Shown: piece by piece, positions 15,980 to 24,929 of the stretch
Numbering within the stretch: the first letter of the stretch is position 1
How the letters are laid out: every line of letters starts with the position of its first letter
NCBI GenBank assembly: GCA_902590655.1
Contig: CACIXQ010000008.1
Coordinates: forward strand, 1 to 37,267
Origin: an uncultured marine group I thaumarchaeote
GTDB lineage: Archaea > Thermoproteota > Nitrososphaeria > Nitrososphaerales > Nitrosopumilaceae
Direction of reading: 5' to 3'
Length of the DNA stretch: 37,267 nt
Translations under genes and position numbers: made by a program
Notes under the pieces: model-generated
The model's input: only the letters and a program-made list of their open reading frames with translations
Told to the model about the DNA's origin: nothing
Databases searched by the model: none

Positions 15980-16810
15980 TTGGGTACCAATATCAAAAAA
16001 GAATTATTACGATTTATTTCGGAGGATGTACAGAGCGGTGACGTCACTAGCGTACTGCTTCCAAAAAATAAGATTAAAGCTAAAATTATTTCAAGAGAAA
16101 ATGGTATTTTAGCTGGTGTTAAATTTGCAGGAGATATATTTCGTCTAAAGGGATGTAGCGTTAAAATAATAAAAAAAGATGGTACTAAAGTAAAACCAAA
16201 TCAAATAATTTTACAAGTATCTGGTAATGTCAGGATCATCTTATCATGTGAGAGGACAGCATTGAATCTCATATCAAGAATGAGTGGAATTGCTACACAT
16301 ACTAATCTCCTAGTATCAAAAATTAAAAAAATAAACAAAAAAACAAAACTTTATTCAACAAGAAAAACTGCTCCTGGTCTTAGATTTTTTGATAAAGAAG
16401 CTGTAGAAATTGGCGGTGGACACAAACATAGAATGTCACTGAATGAAATGGTGATGATAAAAGATAACCACTTGTTGGTATCCAACTCAATGAAAGATAT
16501 TATAAAAAACGCACGAAAACGACACAAAAATGTTGAAGTCGAAGTAGAAAGTCAGAGAGATGCCATACTTGCAGCCAGTAGTGGTGCTACAATTATCATG
16601 CTAGACAATTTCTCTACAGGGCAGATTAAAAAAACAATAACTTCACTTCAAAAGAAAAAACTTCGTAATAAGGTAAAACTTGAAGCGTCAGGTGGAATAA
16701 ACTCCAAAAACATTGGTGCATTTGCAAAAACTGGAGTTGATATGATTTCAGTCGGTTCCATCACAAACTCTGTCAAGGGATTAGACCTTAGTCTTGAAGT
16801 TATTGTTTAG
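15980..16810 (+). CDS. nadC: Nicotinate-nucleotide pyrophosphorylase (carboxylating)
   Basis: 276 aa. NadC converts quinolinate and PRPP to nicotinate mononucleotide, CO2 and PPi. Conserved segments are ERTALNLISRMSGIAT (about 92-107), TRKTAPGLR (126-134), the GGGHKHRMSL loop (144-153), EVEVES (178-183) and EASGGI near 235-240. The start is TTG at 15980, 1 base after the spt4 stop. An AAGGTAA stretch upstream may act as a weak ribosome-binding site. It faces nadA, with only 3 bases between the two stops. The PPi released could feed the pyrophosphatase encoded nearby. Confidence 0.95.
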   Translation: MGTNIKKELLRFISEDVQSGDVTSVLLPKNKIKAKIISRENGILAGVKFAGDIFRLKGCSVKIIKKDGTKVKPNQIILQVSGNVRIILSCERTALNLISRMSGIATHTNLLVSKIKKINKKTKLYSTRKTAPGLRFFDKEAVEIGGGHKHRMSLNEMVMIKDNHLLVSNSMKDIIKNARKRHKNVEVEVESQRDAILAASSGATIIMLDNFSTGQIKKTITSLQKKKLRNKVKLEASGGINSKNIGAFAKTGVDMISVGSITNSVKGLDLSLEVIV

Positions 16811-16813
16811 ATT

Positions 16814-17749
16814 TTAGCTAATTGAAAGCATCCGTTCAATTGCCAGACGTGCCTTATCTGCAATTCTTTTTCCAACTTTAACTTCATATTTTTCGTCATA
16901 CAATGAACGATATACTTTGTCCAGCGTAATCATCTTCATGTACTCGCATTCCGCATTTTCTGATGCTGGAATGAATGTTTTCCCTGGATTTTGTTGTCTC
17001 ATTCTGTGCAGAATTCCAGTTTCAGTTGCTACAACAAACTGTTTTGAAGCAGACTTTGTAACATGGTTCATCATTCCTTCAGTAGAAAGAATCTGAACTT
17101 GATGGTTCTTGTAATGTCCTGATGCAACGTCATGTATCATCGGAGTAGTACAGCTGCATTCCGGATGAATAACAAACTCTGCGTTTTTTAGTTCAGCTAA
17201 TTTTTTTTCAACGTGATCTGGTGTAATTCCAGCGTGAACATGACATTCCCCAGCCCAAATCTGCATGTTCTCTCTTCCAGTAACTTTTGCAACGTACGAA
17301 CCCAAAAACATGTCAGGTAAGAATAAGATCTCTTTCTCCTTAGGAATTGCATTTACAACATTTACCGCATTAGATGATGTACAACAGTAATCAAGTTCTG
17401 ATTTTATTTCAGCCGTTGTGTTAACATAACCAACTGAAATCGCATCCGGATGTTCTTTTTTCCACTTTCTAAGTTGATCAACAGTTATAGCTTCTGATAA
17501 TGAACAACCAGCTTCTAGATCAGGAATCAAAACTCTTTTGTCAGGACTTACAATTGCTGCAGTTTCAGCCATAAAGTGTACACCACAAAATAGAATTGTT
17601 TTTTGTTTTACCTCGGCAGCCTGTCTCGATAATCCTAACGAATCACCTACAAAATCAGCCACATCCTGTACTTCGGGAAGCTGATAGTTATGTGCAAGTA
17701 TGACTACATCTTTTTCCTTCTTTAGTCTTAGAACTTCATCCTTTAACAT
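16814..17749 (-). CDS. nadA: Quinolinate synthase
   Basis: 311 aa from the ATG at 17749. NadA condenses iminoaspartate with dihydroxyacetone phosphate to make quinolinate, using a [4Fe-4S] cluster. The three expected cluster cysteines are visible: C82 in DLEAGCS, C169 in WAGECHVH and C268 in ENAECEYM. The substrate motifs AHNYQLPEVQD and GVHFMAETA are also present. A TTG six bases upstream would add two residues; I prefer the ATG. A TATA-like ctttaaatg (17776-17785, minus strand) lies upstream. nadX lies 91 bp upstream in the same direction, and nadC converges from the other side. Confidence 0.96.
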   Translation of the reverse strand: MLKDEVLRLKKEKDVVILAHNYQLPEVQDVADFVGDSLGLSRQAAEVKQKTILFCGVHFMAETAAIVSPDKRVLIPDLEAGCSLSEAITVDQLRKWKKEHPDAISVGYVNTTAEIKSELDYCCTSSNAVNVVNAIPKEKEILFLPDMFLGSYVAKVTGRENMQIWAGECHVHAGITPDHVEKKLAELKNAEFVIHPECSCTTPMIHDVASGHYKNHQVQILSTEGMMNHVTKSASKQFVVATETGILHRMRQQNPGKTFIPASENAECEYMKMITLDKVYRSLYDEKYEVKVGKRIADKARLAIERMLSIS

Positions 17750-17840
17750 TACCAAAAAAACAGACTTTGTGTAATCATTTAAAGGATAATGTACGGCTCA
17801 AATTTGTCTTCAAAATTAATTTAATTGGCAATTTTTGCCA

Positions 17841-18659
17841 CTACGTTCCTATCTGAACCTCTTTGGTGCAAATCTGCCTTAGTAATTCTATAGCAGAAAG
17901 TGTGGCAAGTCTGCTTGTCTTTGGGTTCGTAGAATCTGGAACATTTTCTATAAGGATCTTTATGTTACCAAATTTTCCATTTGCATTAATTTCGTGCGTG
18001 TTTTTGTCCGTGTTAGGATCTGCGACAACTTTCACACTTGTATTGTTACCACCCAATCCTACAAGACTGAGAAGCGCAGAGACATTCACATTTTTAGGAA
18101 ATAGTGATACTGCTTCCTTGGCTGCACCTTCAAAAAGAACAGTTGGTTCGGAAATTTTCTTAGGATCAATCTCAGAACTATCAAAGAATGGAGCTCCTTT
18201 CAAAGAGTTTGGATTTTTTGTAGTAACAAGCACAACAGACTTTAGTTCGTCCTTTACAGATTTCAATGCATCAAGACCAGCTATTGCACCGGATGGAAGG
18301 TACACAGTCTTGCCAAAGTCTTTGCATGCATCAGATATCACCTCAAAGACAGATTCGTCAAGTAATGCACCTGCAGACATTATCATCATGTCCTTTTTGT
18401 TCTGAAGTATGCTTACTGCATCATTTCGTACTGCATCCTGTGATGCAGCCTCAACTACCAATTCAACTGAATTTGAAGAGAGTAAATGCGAGTTAGTCAC
18501 AACTTCTGGCTTTTGTTTTAGCTTTGAGACCAGAATATCAGCATGTGATCTTTCGATATCATAGACGTGCGTAAGTGTAGCGGGAATTTTTCCCGAGTCA
18601 ATTGCGAGTGCTATCTCTGTTCCTATTGCACCGCAGCCTAAGAGACCAATTCTTTTCAA
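17841..18659 (-). CDS. nadX: L-aspartate dehydrogenase
   Basis: 272 aa. This NAD(P)-dependent enzyme oxidises L-aspartate to iminoaspartate, the substrate of NadA, and stands in for NadB. The N-terminal Rossmann motif is GLLGCGAIG (5-13). SAGALLD, LPSGAIAGLDALKS and LKGAPFF are characteristic of the aspartate dehydrogenase family, and a His sits in the C-terminal NTHEINANGKFG region. The position next to nadA and nadC supports the assignment. The start is ATG at 18659 with a strong AT-rich TATA-like sequence about 26 bp upstream. Confidence 0.93.
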   Translation of the reverse strand: MKRIGLLGCGAIGTEIALAIDSGKIPATLTHVYDIERSHADILVSKLKQKPEVVTNSHLLSSNSVELVVEAASQDAVRNDAVSILQNKKDMMIMSAGALLDESVFEVISDACKDFGKTVYLPSGAIAGLDALKSVKDELKSVVLVTTKNPNSLKGAPFFDSSEIDPKKISEPTVLFEGAAKEAVSLFPKNVNVSALLSLVGLGGNNTSVKVVADPNTDKNTHEINANGKFGNIKILIENVPDSTNPKTSRLATLSAIELLRQICTKEVQIGT

Positions 18660-18679
18660 ATCGATAAAAATGCAATTAT

Positions 18680-18690
18680 GATTATAATTA
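18680..18690 (-). promoter_or_regulatory. TATA-like box for nadX
   Basis: The minus strand reads taattataatc, about 26 bp before the ATG at 18659. It lies in the 173-bp divergent gap before nurA. The remainder of that gap holds a TATA-like aatattcatat at 18800-18810 suited to nurA, and no gene I trust. Confidence 0.45.
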
Positions 18691-18832
18691 AACTCTAAGA
18701 TATAGGCAAAAAAATTCTTGAATTTTTATTGGTAGGTTATTTTGATATTACCAGAAGCACGATTTCAAGCTAATTCTGATGGAGTGAATTTTACACCCCA
18801 ATATTCATATTCAATGAAACCAATTTTGTTAT

Positions 18833-19669
18833 GTGCTCAATAGTGTTCTTAAGGATGCAATCAAAAAACGTGATGAAACGTTATCAATTTTGAAAGGCCC
18901 AAAATTCGAACAGATAATCAAACAGGCTAAATCAAACTGGGTAGATTTTTCACCAACAAAACAGGATGTTACCGCTGCTGGTATTGATAGTAGCTTCAAC
19001 AGTACAAAATTTCAGGGTGCAGAATTATGGGCAGTCACAGCGGTTTCTGTCAAATCAGATGGAGAAATTCTAGTTGATTTACATGAACATGGACTTGATT
19101 CAAACCCAGAACTTGCATCACTAGCAAGCAAGATGGAGATTGATGCATGTAAAGAATCAGTTGATAGTACTGATCTAGTGTTGATGGATGGTTCACTTTA
19201 TTCTCAGTTTCTCACAAGACAAAAATCACTAGCGGATTCACTTGTGAATGCAATTACAAAAAAGAATAATGTTGTTTTTATTTCAAAAACATCCAACACC
19301 AAGAAGCAATTTGACGATCTAGGTGCAATAGCAGGAGATATCTTCTATTACAATCATGCAACAGTTTCTCCTGGATTTAGTAAAATTCACGAGGATTCAA
19401 AATTTGGAAATAATATGATTATTTCCTCAGTTTTTGCTAGATTATCAGAATCGTTACCATTGATCAAAATTGAACTTTTAGGCTCTGGATATGACAATAG
19501 TGATTTCAAATTAATTTTAAACAAAATACTGAAAAATAGTGTTGGCGGATACCCATATGCGTTAAAGCTTGCACATAACAACTGCAAGATCTCAGGTAAA
19601 GATTTGACAAAACTTGCTAGCATTCATGGACTATCGAATGAAATTGGTTCAAGGGAGGTTTTAGGATGA
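18833..19669 (+). CDS. nurA: NurA 5'-3' nuclease
   Basis: 278 aa. NurA works with the HerA hexamer to resect DNA ends in archaeal recombinational repair. The metal-binding motifs are GIDSSFN (D52) and LVLMDGSL (D119), in the order seen in NurA. A final conserved stretch, GYPYALKLAHNNCKIS, lies near residues 240-255. The protein is shorter than the usual 330-350 aa. The start is GTG at 18833; an ATG two bases earlier is out of frame, and an in-frame stop lies 18 bases upstream of the GTG. Its last codon overlaps the herA ATG (ATGA). It is the first gene of a four-gene repair operon. Confidence 0.88.
   Translation: MLNSVLKDAIKKRDETLSILKGPKFEQIIKQAKSNWVDFSPTKQDVTAAGIDSSFNSTKFQGAELWAVTAVSVKSDGEILVDLHEHGLDSNPELASLASKMEIDACKESVDSTDLVLMDGSLYSQFLTRQKSLADSLVNAITKKNNVVFISKTSNTKKQFDDLGAIAGDIFYYNHATVSPGFSKIHEDSKFGNNMIISSVFARLSESLPLIKIELLGSGYDNSDFKLILNKILKNSVGGYPYALKLAHNNCKISGKDLTKLASIHGLSNEIGSREVLG
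19653..19659 (+). promoter_or_regulatory. Shine-Dalgarno site of herA
   Basis: gggaggt lies 6 bases before the herA ATG, inside the end of nurA. It is one of the few strong ribosome-binding sites in the window and fits translation from the middle of an operon. Confidence 0.6.
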
Positions 19670-21192
19670 CGTTAGGATTTGTTATTGGTGAATCAAAGCC
19701 GACCGTAGTAACAGGACAAACATCAAGATCATTGCCAATAGGTGAATATGTTATCATAAATTCAAAGGAAGGAAAGATTGTTGGTCTAGTTGAAAAATCA
19801 GTTGTGTCAAGTGCTGCACTCGGTGATGTTAACAATTACGATGAGACTTTAGAAAGTATTGAAGTTGCTGCACTAAACAAACGTGATAAAAGCAATACAG
19901 CAATGATTAGGATTCTGGGATTTCTAGAGTCACTACAAAAAGGTAAAGCAATACTTCCTGCTGTACCACCAATACCAGGAACTGAAATTGTTAAGGCAAC
20001 GAAGGATGATCTTGGACAAATATTTGGACCGGAAAGTAGTGAATGGATAAAAATTGGTGGACTTCTTAGAAACCCTGAGATAAGCTCACAGATTAATCTC
20101 AACAAGATTGTTTCACGGCATCTTGGAATTCTTGCAATGACAGGAATGGGAAAGAGTAACTTGGTAACACTTCTTGCAAAGCAAATTGCAAAGCTTGATG
20201 GAACAGTAATAATTTTTGATTATCATAACGACTATTCTGGTCTAGACTTTCCAAAAATGAATGTAATTGATGCCAAAATTAATCCTAGATTGTTAGAAGC
20301 TGACACACTTTCAGATGTCCTAGAGATTAGAGAAGGTGCTGACATACAGCAAAGAGTTCTACGACTTGCATTCACACCAGAAGTAAAGGAGTCAGCAAAT
20401 TTCTGGGAAGCTTTAGATAAACAAGTACAATACATTGGTGCAAACCCAGACAGAAAAGAAGATAGGCATTCTGCTGACAGAGTTCAAGACAAGATTGACG
20501 ACGCTAGACATAGGGCATCAGAGATTTTGGATCCTGATATGTCAAATCCAGTTGCACTTATCAAAGAAGGTCGACTAAACATTCTAAACGTATCAGAGTT
20601 CACGGACAGACAGGCAAATGTTGCACTTGCTTACTATTTACAAGAACTTTTAGCAGATAGAAAGGCTGCTGTAAACGCAAAGGGTGGGAAAGTAAAATCA
20701 AAGAGAAGTTACAGATTCAATACTCCTATTTTTGTAATAATTGAAGAGGCACACGTATTCATTCCCAAAAATGAAGATGCAAAAGCAAAGTACTGGGCAG
20801 CAAAGATTGCTCGGGAAGGAAGGAAGTTTGGTCTTGGTTTAGGAATAGTATCGCAGAGACCTAGAGATATTGAGGCTAATGTTCTAAGCCAGATGGGCTC
20901 ACTTGCAGTAATGAAGATTGTACAGGAAGATGACCAACGGCAGATTGCATCTGCCGCTGAATCTATCAGTAAAGAGTTCATTGCACAACTTACATCATTG
21001 AATATTGGTGACGCTGTTCTTGTTGGTCAATGGGTAAACCTTCCTGCCATAGTACACATTGACGAAATGAAAGGAAAGAAAATTGGTTCTGATCAAAACG
21101 CAGTTGGTGAATGGGCTGTTGCGAAAAAAGTTGGAGCCGCAGGAACAAATTCAAGCCAAGATCTGGTTAAAAAAGATCTTTTGATGGATTAA
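19666..21192 (+). CDS. herA: HerA DNA helicase/translocase
   Basis: 508 aa, normal for archaeal HerA, a hexameric FtsK/VirB4-like motor that drives NurA in DNA end resection. The N-terminal HAS barrel domain covers about residues 1-90. Walker A is AMTGMGKSN (157-165) and the Walker B region is VIIFDYHND (181-189). A second acidic pair occurs in VIIEEAHVF, and the later IVSQRPRDI contains the sensor-like RP motif. The ATG at 19666 overlaps the nurA stop and follows a strong ribosome-binding site. mre11 begins 1 base after its stop. Confidence 0.95.
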   Translation: MTLGFVIGESKPTVVTGQTSRSLPIGEYVIINSKEGKIVGLVEKSVVSSAALGDVNNYDETLESIEVAALNKRDKSNTAMIRILGFLESLQKGKAILPAVPPIPGTEIVKATKDDLGQIFGPESSEWIKIGGLLRNPEISSQINLNKIVSRHLGILAMTGMGKSNLVTLLAKQIAKLDGTVIIFDYHNDYSGLDFPKMNVIDAKINPRLLEADTLSDVLEIREGADIQQRVLRLAFTPEVKESANFWEALDKQVQYIGANPDRKEDRHSADRVQDKIDDARHRASEILDPDMSNPVALIKEGRLNILNVSEFTDRQANVALAYYLQELLADRKAAVNAKGGKVKSKRSYRFNTPIFVIIEEAHVFIPKNEDAKAKYWAAKIAREGRKFGLGLGIVSQRPRDIEANVLSQMGSLAVMKIVQEDDQRQIASAAESISKEFIAQLTSLNIGDAVLVGQWVNLPAIVHIDEMKGKKIGSDQNAVGEWAVAKKVGAAGTNSSQDLVKKDLLMD

Positions 21193-21193
21193 T

Positions 21194-22327
21194 ATGTTAT
21201 TTTCACACATTTCTGATACACACTTAGGACTACAGCAATATGGTCTAGAAGAAAGAGAGCAGGACATCTATGATTCATTCAACCAGGCAATTGATATCTC
21301 GATAAAAGATCATGTAGATTTTGTAATATTTGCTGGTGACATCTTTCATACACCAAATCCAAGTGGTACCGCAATCATACAAATGGCAAATGCACTCAAG
21401 AGACTGAAAAAAAATTCGATTGAATCATTTTTCATTCTTGGTGAACACGACATTAGTAGGATGCGTGCAACTCCTGTACCTTACGTATACCATAACTTAG
21501 AATTTTCAAAATATGTAGGAAGGGGTGAACCTGTATATCACAAGGATGTTATGATTGTAGGATTTGATAAAATAAGAAAAAATGAACTTGAATCATTTGA
21601 AGAAAAATTTAGAGAGATTGATGCACTAGCAAAACAACATAATGGTCACAAAATTTTGGTATTACATCAAGGAATTACGGAGGTTAACCAATTCGCTGCG
21701 GAATTAAATTCTTCAGATCTACCAAAGAACTTTACTTACTATGCAATGGGGCACTTACATGATAAATCTGTAAAGCAATTTGATCAGTTAGGAGGACCAC
21801 TTGCATATCCTGGATCAACGGAAATGACAACGAGTGAAGGAATAAAGGAAACAGAAAAAGGATTTTTTGAAGTAGATATTTCATCGAAGGAAGCAAAACC
21901 AAACTGGATAAAATTAGATACAAGACCACAATTTTCTACAAAAATTGAAGATGACTTTGATACTTCAATATCTAAAATGTTGGAAAAAATATCTACGTTT
22001 GATAAAAAGCCAATAGTTGAGATTAAAATTATTGGTAAGGATATTGAGAGAGATGTAGTACAGACAAAAATTTCTGAGATCATTCCACAAACATTACATT
22101 GTTCATGGAAGATGTTACAAAGTGAAGATACATCGTCAGTTCTACTAAACAGACCTGCACGAATAGACGAGGAATTACTAAAACTTGCAATAAACTCTTT
22201 GAAATCAGAAAAACTTGCTAATTTTGCTGTAAATGACCTACTTCCACTCTTATCATCGAACCAACTCGACCAAGCTACACAACTAGTAATTGAAAATTTT
22301 GAGCAATTCAAGAGGAATGGAAAATGA
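21194..22327 (+). CDS. mre11: Mre11 nuclease
   Basis: 377 aa. This is the phosphoesterase subunit of the Mre11-Rad50 complex that opens and trims double-strand break ends. Metal and catalytic motifs: D8 and H10 in SDTHLG, D49 and H52 in GDIFH, E84, H85 and D86 in GEHD, H158 in LHQG, and H187 and H189 in GHLHD. The usual motif III is GNHD/GNHE; here the metal-binding Asn is replaced by Glu. The C-terminal part, from about residue 285, would cap and bind Rad50. It overlaps the rad50 start by 4 bases (ATGA), so the two should be made together. Confidence 0.95.
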   Translation: MLFSHISDTHLGLQQYGLEEREQDIYDSFNQAIDISIKDHVDFVIFAGDIFHTPNPSGTAIIQMANALKRLKKNSIESFFILGEHDISRMRATPVPYVYHNLEFSKYVGRGEPVYHKDVMIVGFDKIRKNELESFEEKFREIDALAKQHNGHKILVLHQGITEVNQFAAELNSSDLPKNFTYYAMGHLHDKSVKQFDQLGGPLAYPGSTEMTTSEGIKETEKGFFEVDISSKEAKPNWIKLDTRPQFSTKIEDDFDTSISKMLEKISTFDKKPIVEIKIIGKDIERDVVQTKISEIIPQTLHCSWKMLQSEDTSSVLLNRPARIDEELLKLAINSLKSEKLANFAVNDLLPLLSSNQLDQATQLVIENFEQFKRNGK

Positions 22328-24402
22328 TTCGTACCATAGAACTGGTTGATTTTCTGGCTCATTCTAATACAAAATTAGGGTTTGAGAATGATGCTACAGT
22401 GTTTGTTGGGGATAATGGTGCAGGAAAATCAAGCATCATAGATGCAATTACGTTTTCACTATTTGGAGAACATACAAGAAAGAATACCAAAGGATTGATT
22501 AGAACGGGAGCAAACCAAGGATTTGCAAAAATTGAATTTTCTGCTAATGGAAAAAACTATCAAGCCATAAGAAAAATTGATTCTAAGGGAACACTAACTG
22601 CACAGTTTGCAGAGTATGTAAATGGAAAATTAGTTCCAATTGCAGAAGGAGAGAGAAAACAGTTTGGAGAATCAATGACCAAACATGTTGAAGAAACACT
22701 TGGAATGGATTTTGAAAAATTAAAAATCGCATCTATAGTTCAACAGGGTGAACTTAGTTCAATCATAAAAGCAAAACCAAAGGAGTTCAAGGAACTACTA
22801 AACACAATAATTGGTATTGACAAATTAGACACTGCACTAGCATCCATGAGAACCGTACAAAGGGAATTTAGAAACACCATACAGAAAAAATTTGGTTATG
22901 ATGACACACAAATTGAACTTCTTGAAAATAAAATTTCTGAATATCAGAATGAATCTAAAAATGCACAGCCTAGATTAGAACAGCTTGATGTTGAAAAGAA
23001 AGAACAGGAATCATTGATCACAAAACTTGAAAAACAAATTCAGAATGATTCAACCAAAGAATCACAGCTAAAAGATCTAGAATCAAGAAAAAAGGAATGG
23101 CAAGAATATGCAAAGGATGTCATAAAATCAATTCAAAATGAAGTTGCTGAAAAAGAAGAAATTGTGAATGAATGCAAACCATGCTTTGCAGTATCTAAAA
23201 ATAAAAATGATATTGAATCAGAAATTAACAAAATTCAGGAAAAACTTTCTTCTATTGAATCAGAACTAAGTGATTTGGAGAAAAAACAAGTAAGACTCGA
23301 AGAACATGAAGAACTTGCTGAGAAATTAGTATTAAAGGATGGAAAATGCCCTGTCTGTGACTCTACAGTAGACCATCTCAAGCCACTGTTCCAAAAAAAG
23401 CACATAGAGGATGAGATTAAAGAAATAGAAAAGAAAATTGAAAAACTAGAAAATGAAAAAGACGAACTTGAACAAAACGTTGGTAGTCTTTCTAATGATC
23501 TAGAAGAATCTAAAAAAGCTGAAACAATTCTTGATACGCACAAAATTAAGAATCAATCACAATTAGATGAAATTATTGCAGAAATAAAGATAAAGGTGAA
23601 GCAAATGCAAAAGATACCTCTGACAATTAATTCTGGTCAATTAGTAGAAGCCGCAAGCCTGGATTCACATGCAAAAACCATCTATGAGAATATTATTTCA
23701 CTTGAAAAATCAACAAAAGGTTTTGATCAGAAGGAATTTCTCAAAAACATTGAATCTAGAGCCAATTCCATGACTAAATTGAGTCAAATCAATCAGGAAT
23801 ATGGAGAGATTTCTGGAAATATCAAAAAAGCTAAGATGGAACTAGAAAAACTTGATTCTACATTAGTAGAATTAAAACATGTTGTAGGATATGTTACGGA
23901 TCTTGAAAATATTCAGGAAAGTGTTTACAACAGAGATGGTCCAGTGGGTAAGAGTCTTCGTTCATGGGCCTTAGAAATTATTTCACAGAAAGCATCAGAC
24001 TATCTTGAGAAACTCAACACAAAGATTCAAAGAATATCATTGTCAGAAAAAACACGCGATGTAAACATTTCATGTTACTCTAGAAATACAACACTTGATC
24101 TTGAATCACTTAGCGGTGGTGAACAAGTTAGCATTGCATTAGCATTAAGACTTGGTATGTCGCATCTTCTTGGTTCATCAAATCTTAATTTTATGATACT
24201 TGATGAACCCACTGCACATTTAGATGGTGAACGAAGAAAATCTCTTGTGAATGTTTTATCTCAACTAACAAGTCTTAAAGAAGATTCATCAATACAATTC
24301 ATTATCATAACTCATGATGCAGAAATCTTTGATGACTCAGCAGTAGAAAACATCTACAAGTTTGAATCAAATCCTAATGGAACAATAGTTTCTAGACTTT
24401 AA
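22324..24402 (+). CDS. rad50: Rad50 ATPase with shortened coiled coil
   Basis: 692 aa SMC-like ATPase partner of Mre11. Walker A is GDNGAGKSS (29-37), the zinc hook is CPVC (C342, C345), the signature is LSGGE (596-600) and Walker B is MILDEP (624-629). Long heptad-like coiled coils run from about 195 to 335 and from 355 to 515. Archaeal Rad50 proteins are commonly about 850-900 aa, so the arms are short here. The ATG follows the gaggaatgg stretch at the end of mre11, and the 4-base overlap indicates coupling. It ends convergent with the HEAT-repeat gene, overlapping by 4 bases. Confidence 0.96.
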   Translation: MIRTIELVDFLAHSNTKLGFENDATVFVGDNGAGKSSIIDAITFSLFGEHTRKNTKGLIRTGANQGFAKIEFSANGKNYQAIRKIDSKGTLTAQFAEYVNGKLVPIAEGERKQFGESMTKHVEETLGMDFEKLKIASIVQQGELSSIIKAKPKEFKELLNTIIGIDKLDTALASMRTVQREFRNTIQKKFGYDDTQIELLENKISEYQNESKNAQPRLEQLDVEKKEQESLITKLEKQIQNDSTKESQLKDLESRKKEWQEYAKDVIKSIQNEVAEKEEIVNECKPCFAVSKNKNDIESEINKIQEKLSSIESELSDLEKKQVRLEEHEELAEKLVLKDGKCPVCDSTVDHLKPLFQKKHIEDEIKEIEKKIEKLENEKDELEQNVGSLSNDLEESKKAETILDTHKIKNQSQLDEIIAEIKIKVKQMQKIPLTINSGQLVEAASLDSHAKTIYENIISLEKSTKGFDQKEFLKNIESRANSMTKLSQINQEYGEISGNIKKAKMELEKLDSTLVELKHVVGYVTDLENIQESVYNRDGPVGKSLRSWALEIISQKASDYLEKLNTKIQRISLSEKTRDVNISCYSRNTTLDLESLSGGEQVSIALALRLGMSHLLGSSNLNFMILDEPTAHLDGERRKSLVNVLSQLTSLKEDSSIQFIIITHDAEIFDDSAVENIYKFESNPNGTIVSRL

Positions 24403-24887
24403 CCGCCAGTAAGTTTAGCAAATTTTTCATTCTTGCTTAACTTTTCCATAAACTCTAGATTAGACAATGCAACAACTGCAGAATCTCTTACTGGTTCATC
24501 AGGATCATCTAATGCTTTCTCAAGAGTTTCGCGTGCTTTTTTAGAACCCATGACGCCTAATGCAATTGCAGCTTCATGTCGTACAAACATACTAGGATCG
24601 TTTTTTGTTGCATCCTCTAATGGTGCAATTCCATTACTGTAACACATTTGTCCTAGTGAAAATGCAGCTTCATGTCTTACAAGCTCGTTTGCGTCGTCCT
24701 TCAGAACTTTTGCAATGTACTTCACTTTATCCTCACCTCCTATGTCAACAAGAATACAAGTTGCACGACAGCGTATGACATAATCATCATGATCTAACAG
24801 TTTTACAAAATACTGGGTATCCTTCTTCTCATATCGTTCTTCCATTTCTGTCAGAAGATCTAATCTTGATTGAGGAACAACAGTCAT
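24399..24887 (-). CDS. HEAT-repeat protein with two His-Glu dyads (half-size DOHH-like)
   Basis: 162 aa from the ATG at 24887. At least four HEAT/PBS-lyase repeats are visible. The two central ones carry RHEAAFSLGQM (H72, E73) and RHEAAIALGVMG (H104, E105), 32 residues apart. The outer repeats have Arg-Cys and Asp-Ser at the same place. Deoxyhypusine hydroxylase binds di-iron through four such His-Glu dyads in two four-repeat halves with similar spacing and a similar LGQM context, so this protein resembles one half. A TTG at 24929 would add 14 residues. I prefer the ATG because a TATA-like aatatat sits about 25 bp before it, inside that extension. It could be a plain scaffold protein; function is unproven. 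Confidence 0.75.
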   Translation of the reverse strand: MTVVPQSRLDLLTEMEERYEKKDTQYFVKLLDHDDYVIRCRATCILVDIGGEDKVKYIAKVLKDDANELVRHEAAFSLGQMCYSNGIAPLEDATKNDPSMFVRHEAAIALGVMGSKKARETLEKALDDPDEPVRDSAVVALSNLEFMEKLSKNEKFAKLTGG

Positions 24888-24929
24888 TCTGTATTGTTTA
24901 TAATCAACATATATTATCCTATTTTTCAA

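Noticed and set aside
18577-18591. Hairpin cgggaa-ttt-ttcccg inside nadX
   Set aside because: It is short and within a well-conserved coding region, so it needs no extra explanation.
18742-18843. A 33-codon open frame with a TTG start before nurA
   Set aside because: It overlaps the nurA start, has no promoter-like sequence at the right spacing that I trust, and the peptide matches nothing I recognise. A conservation check in relatives would settle it.
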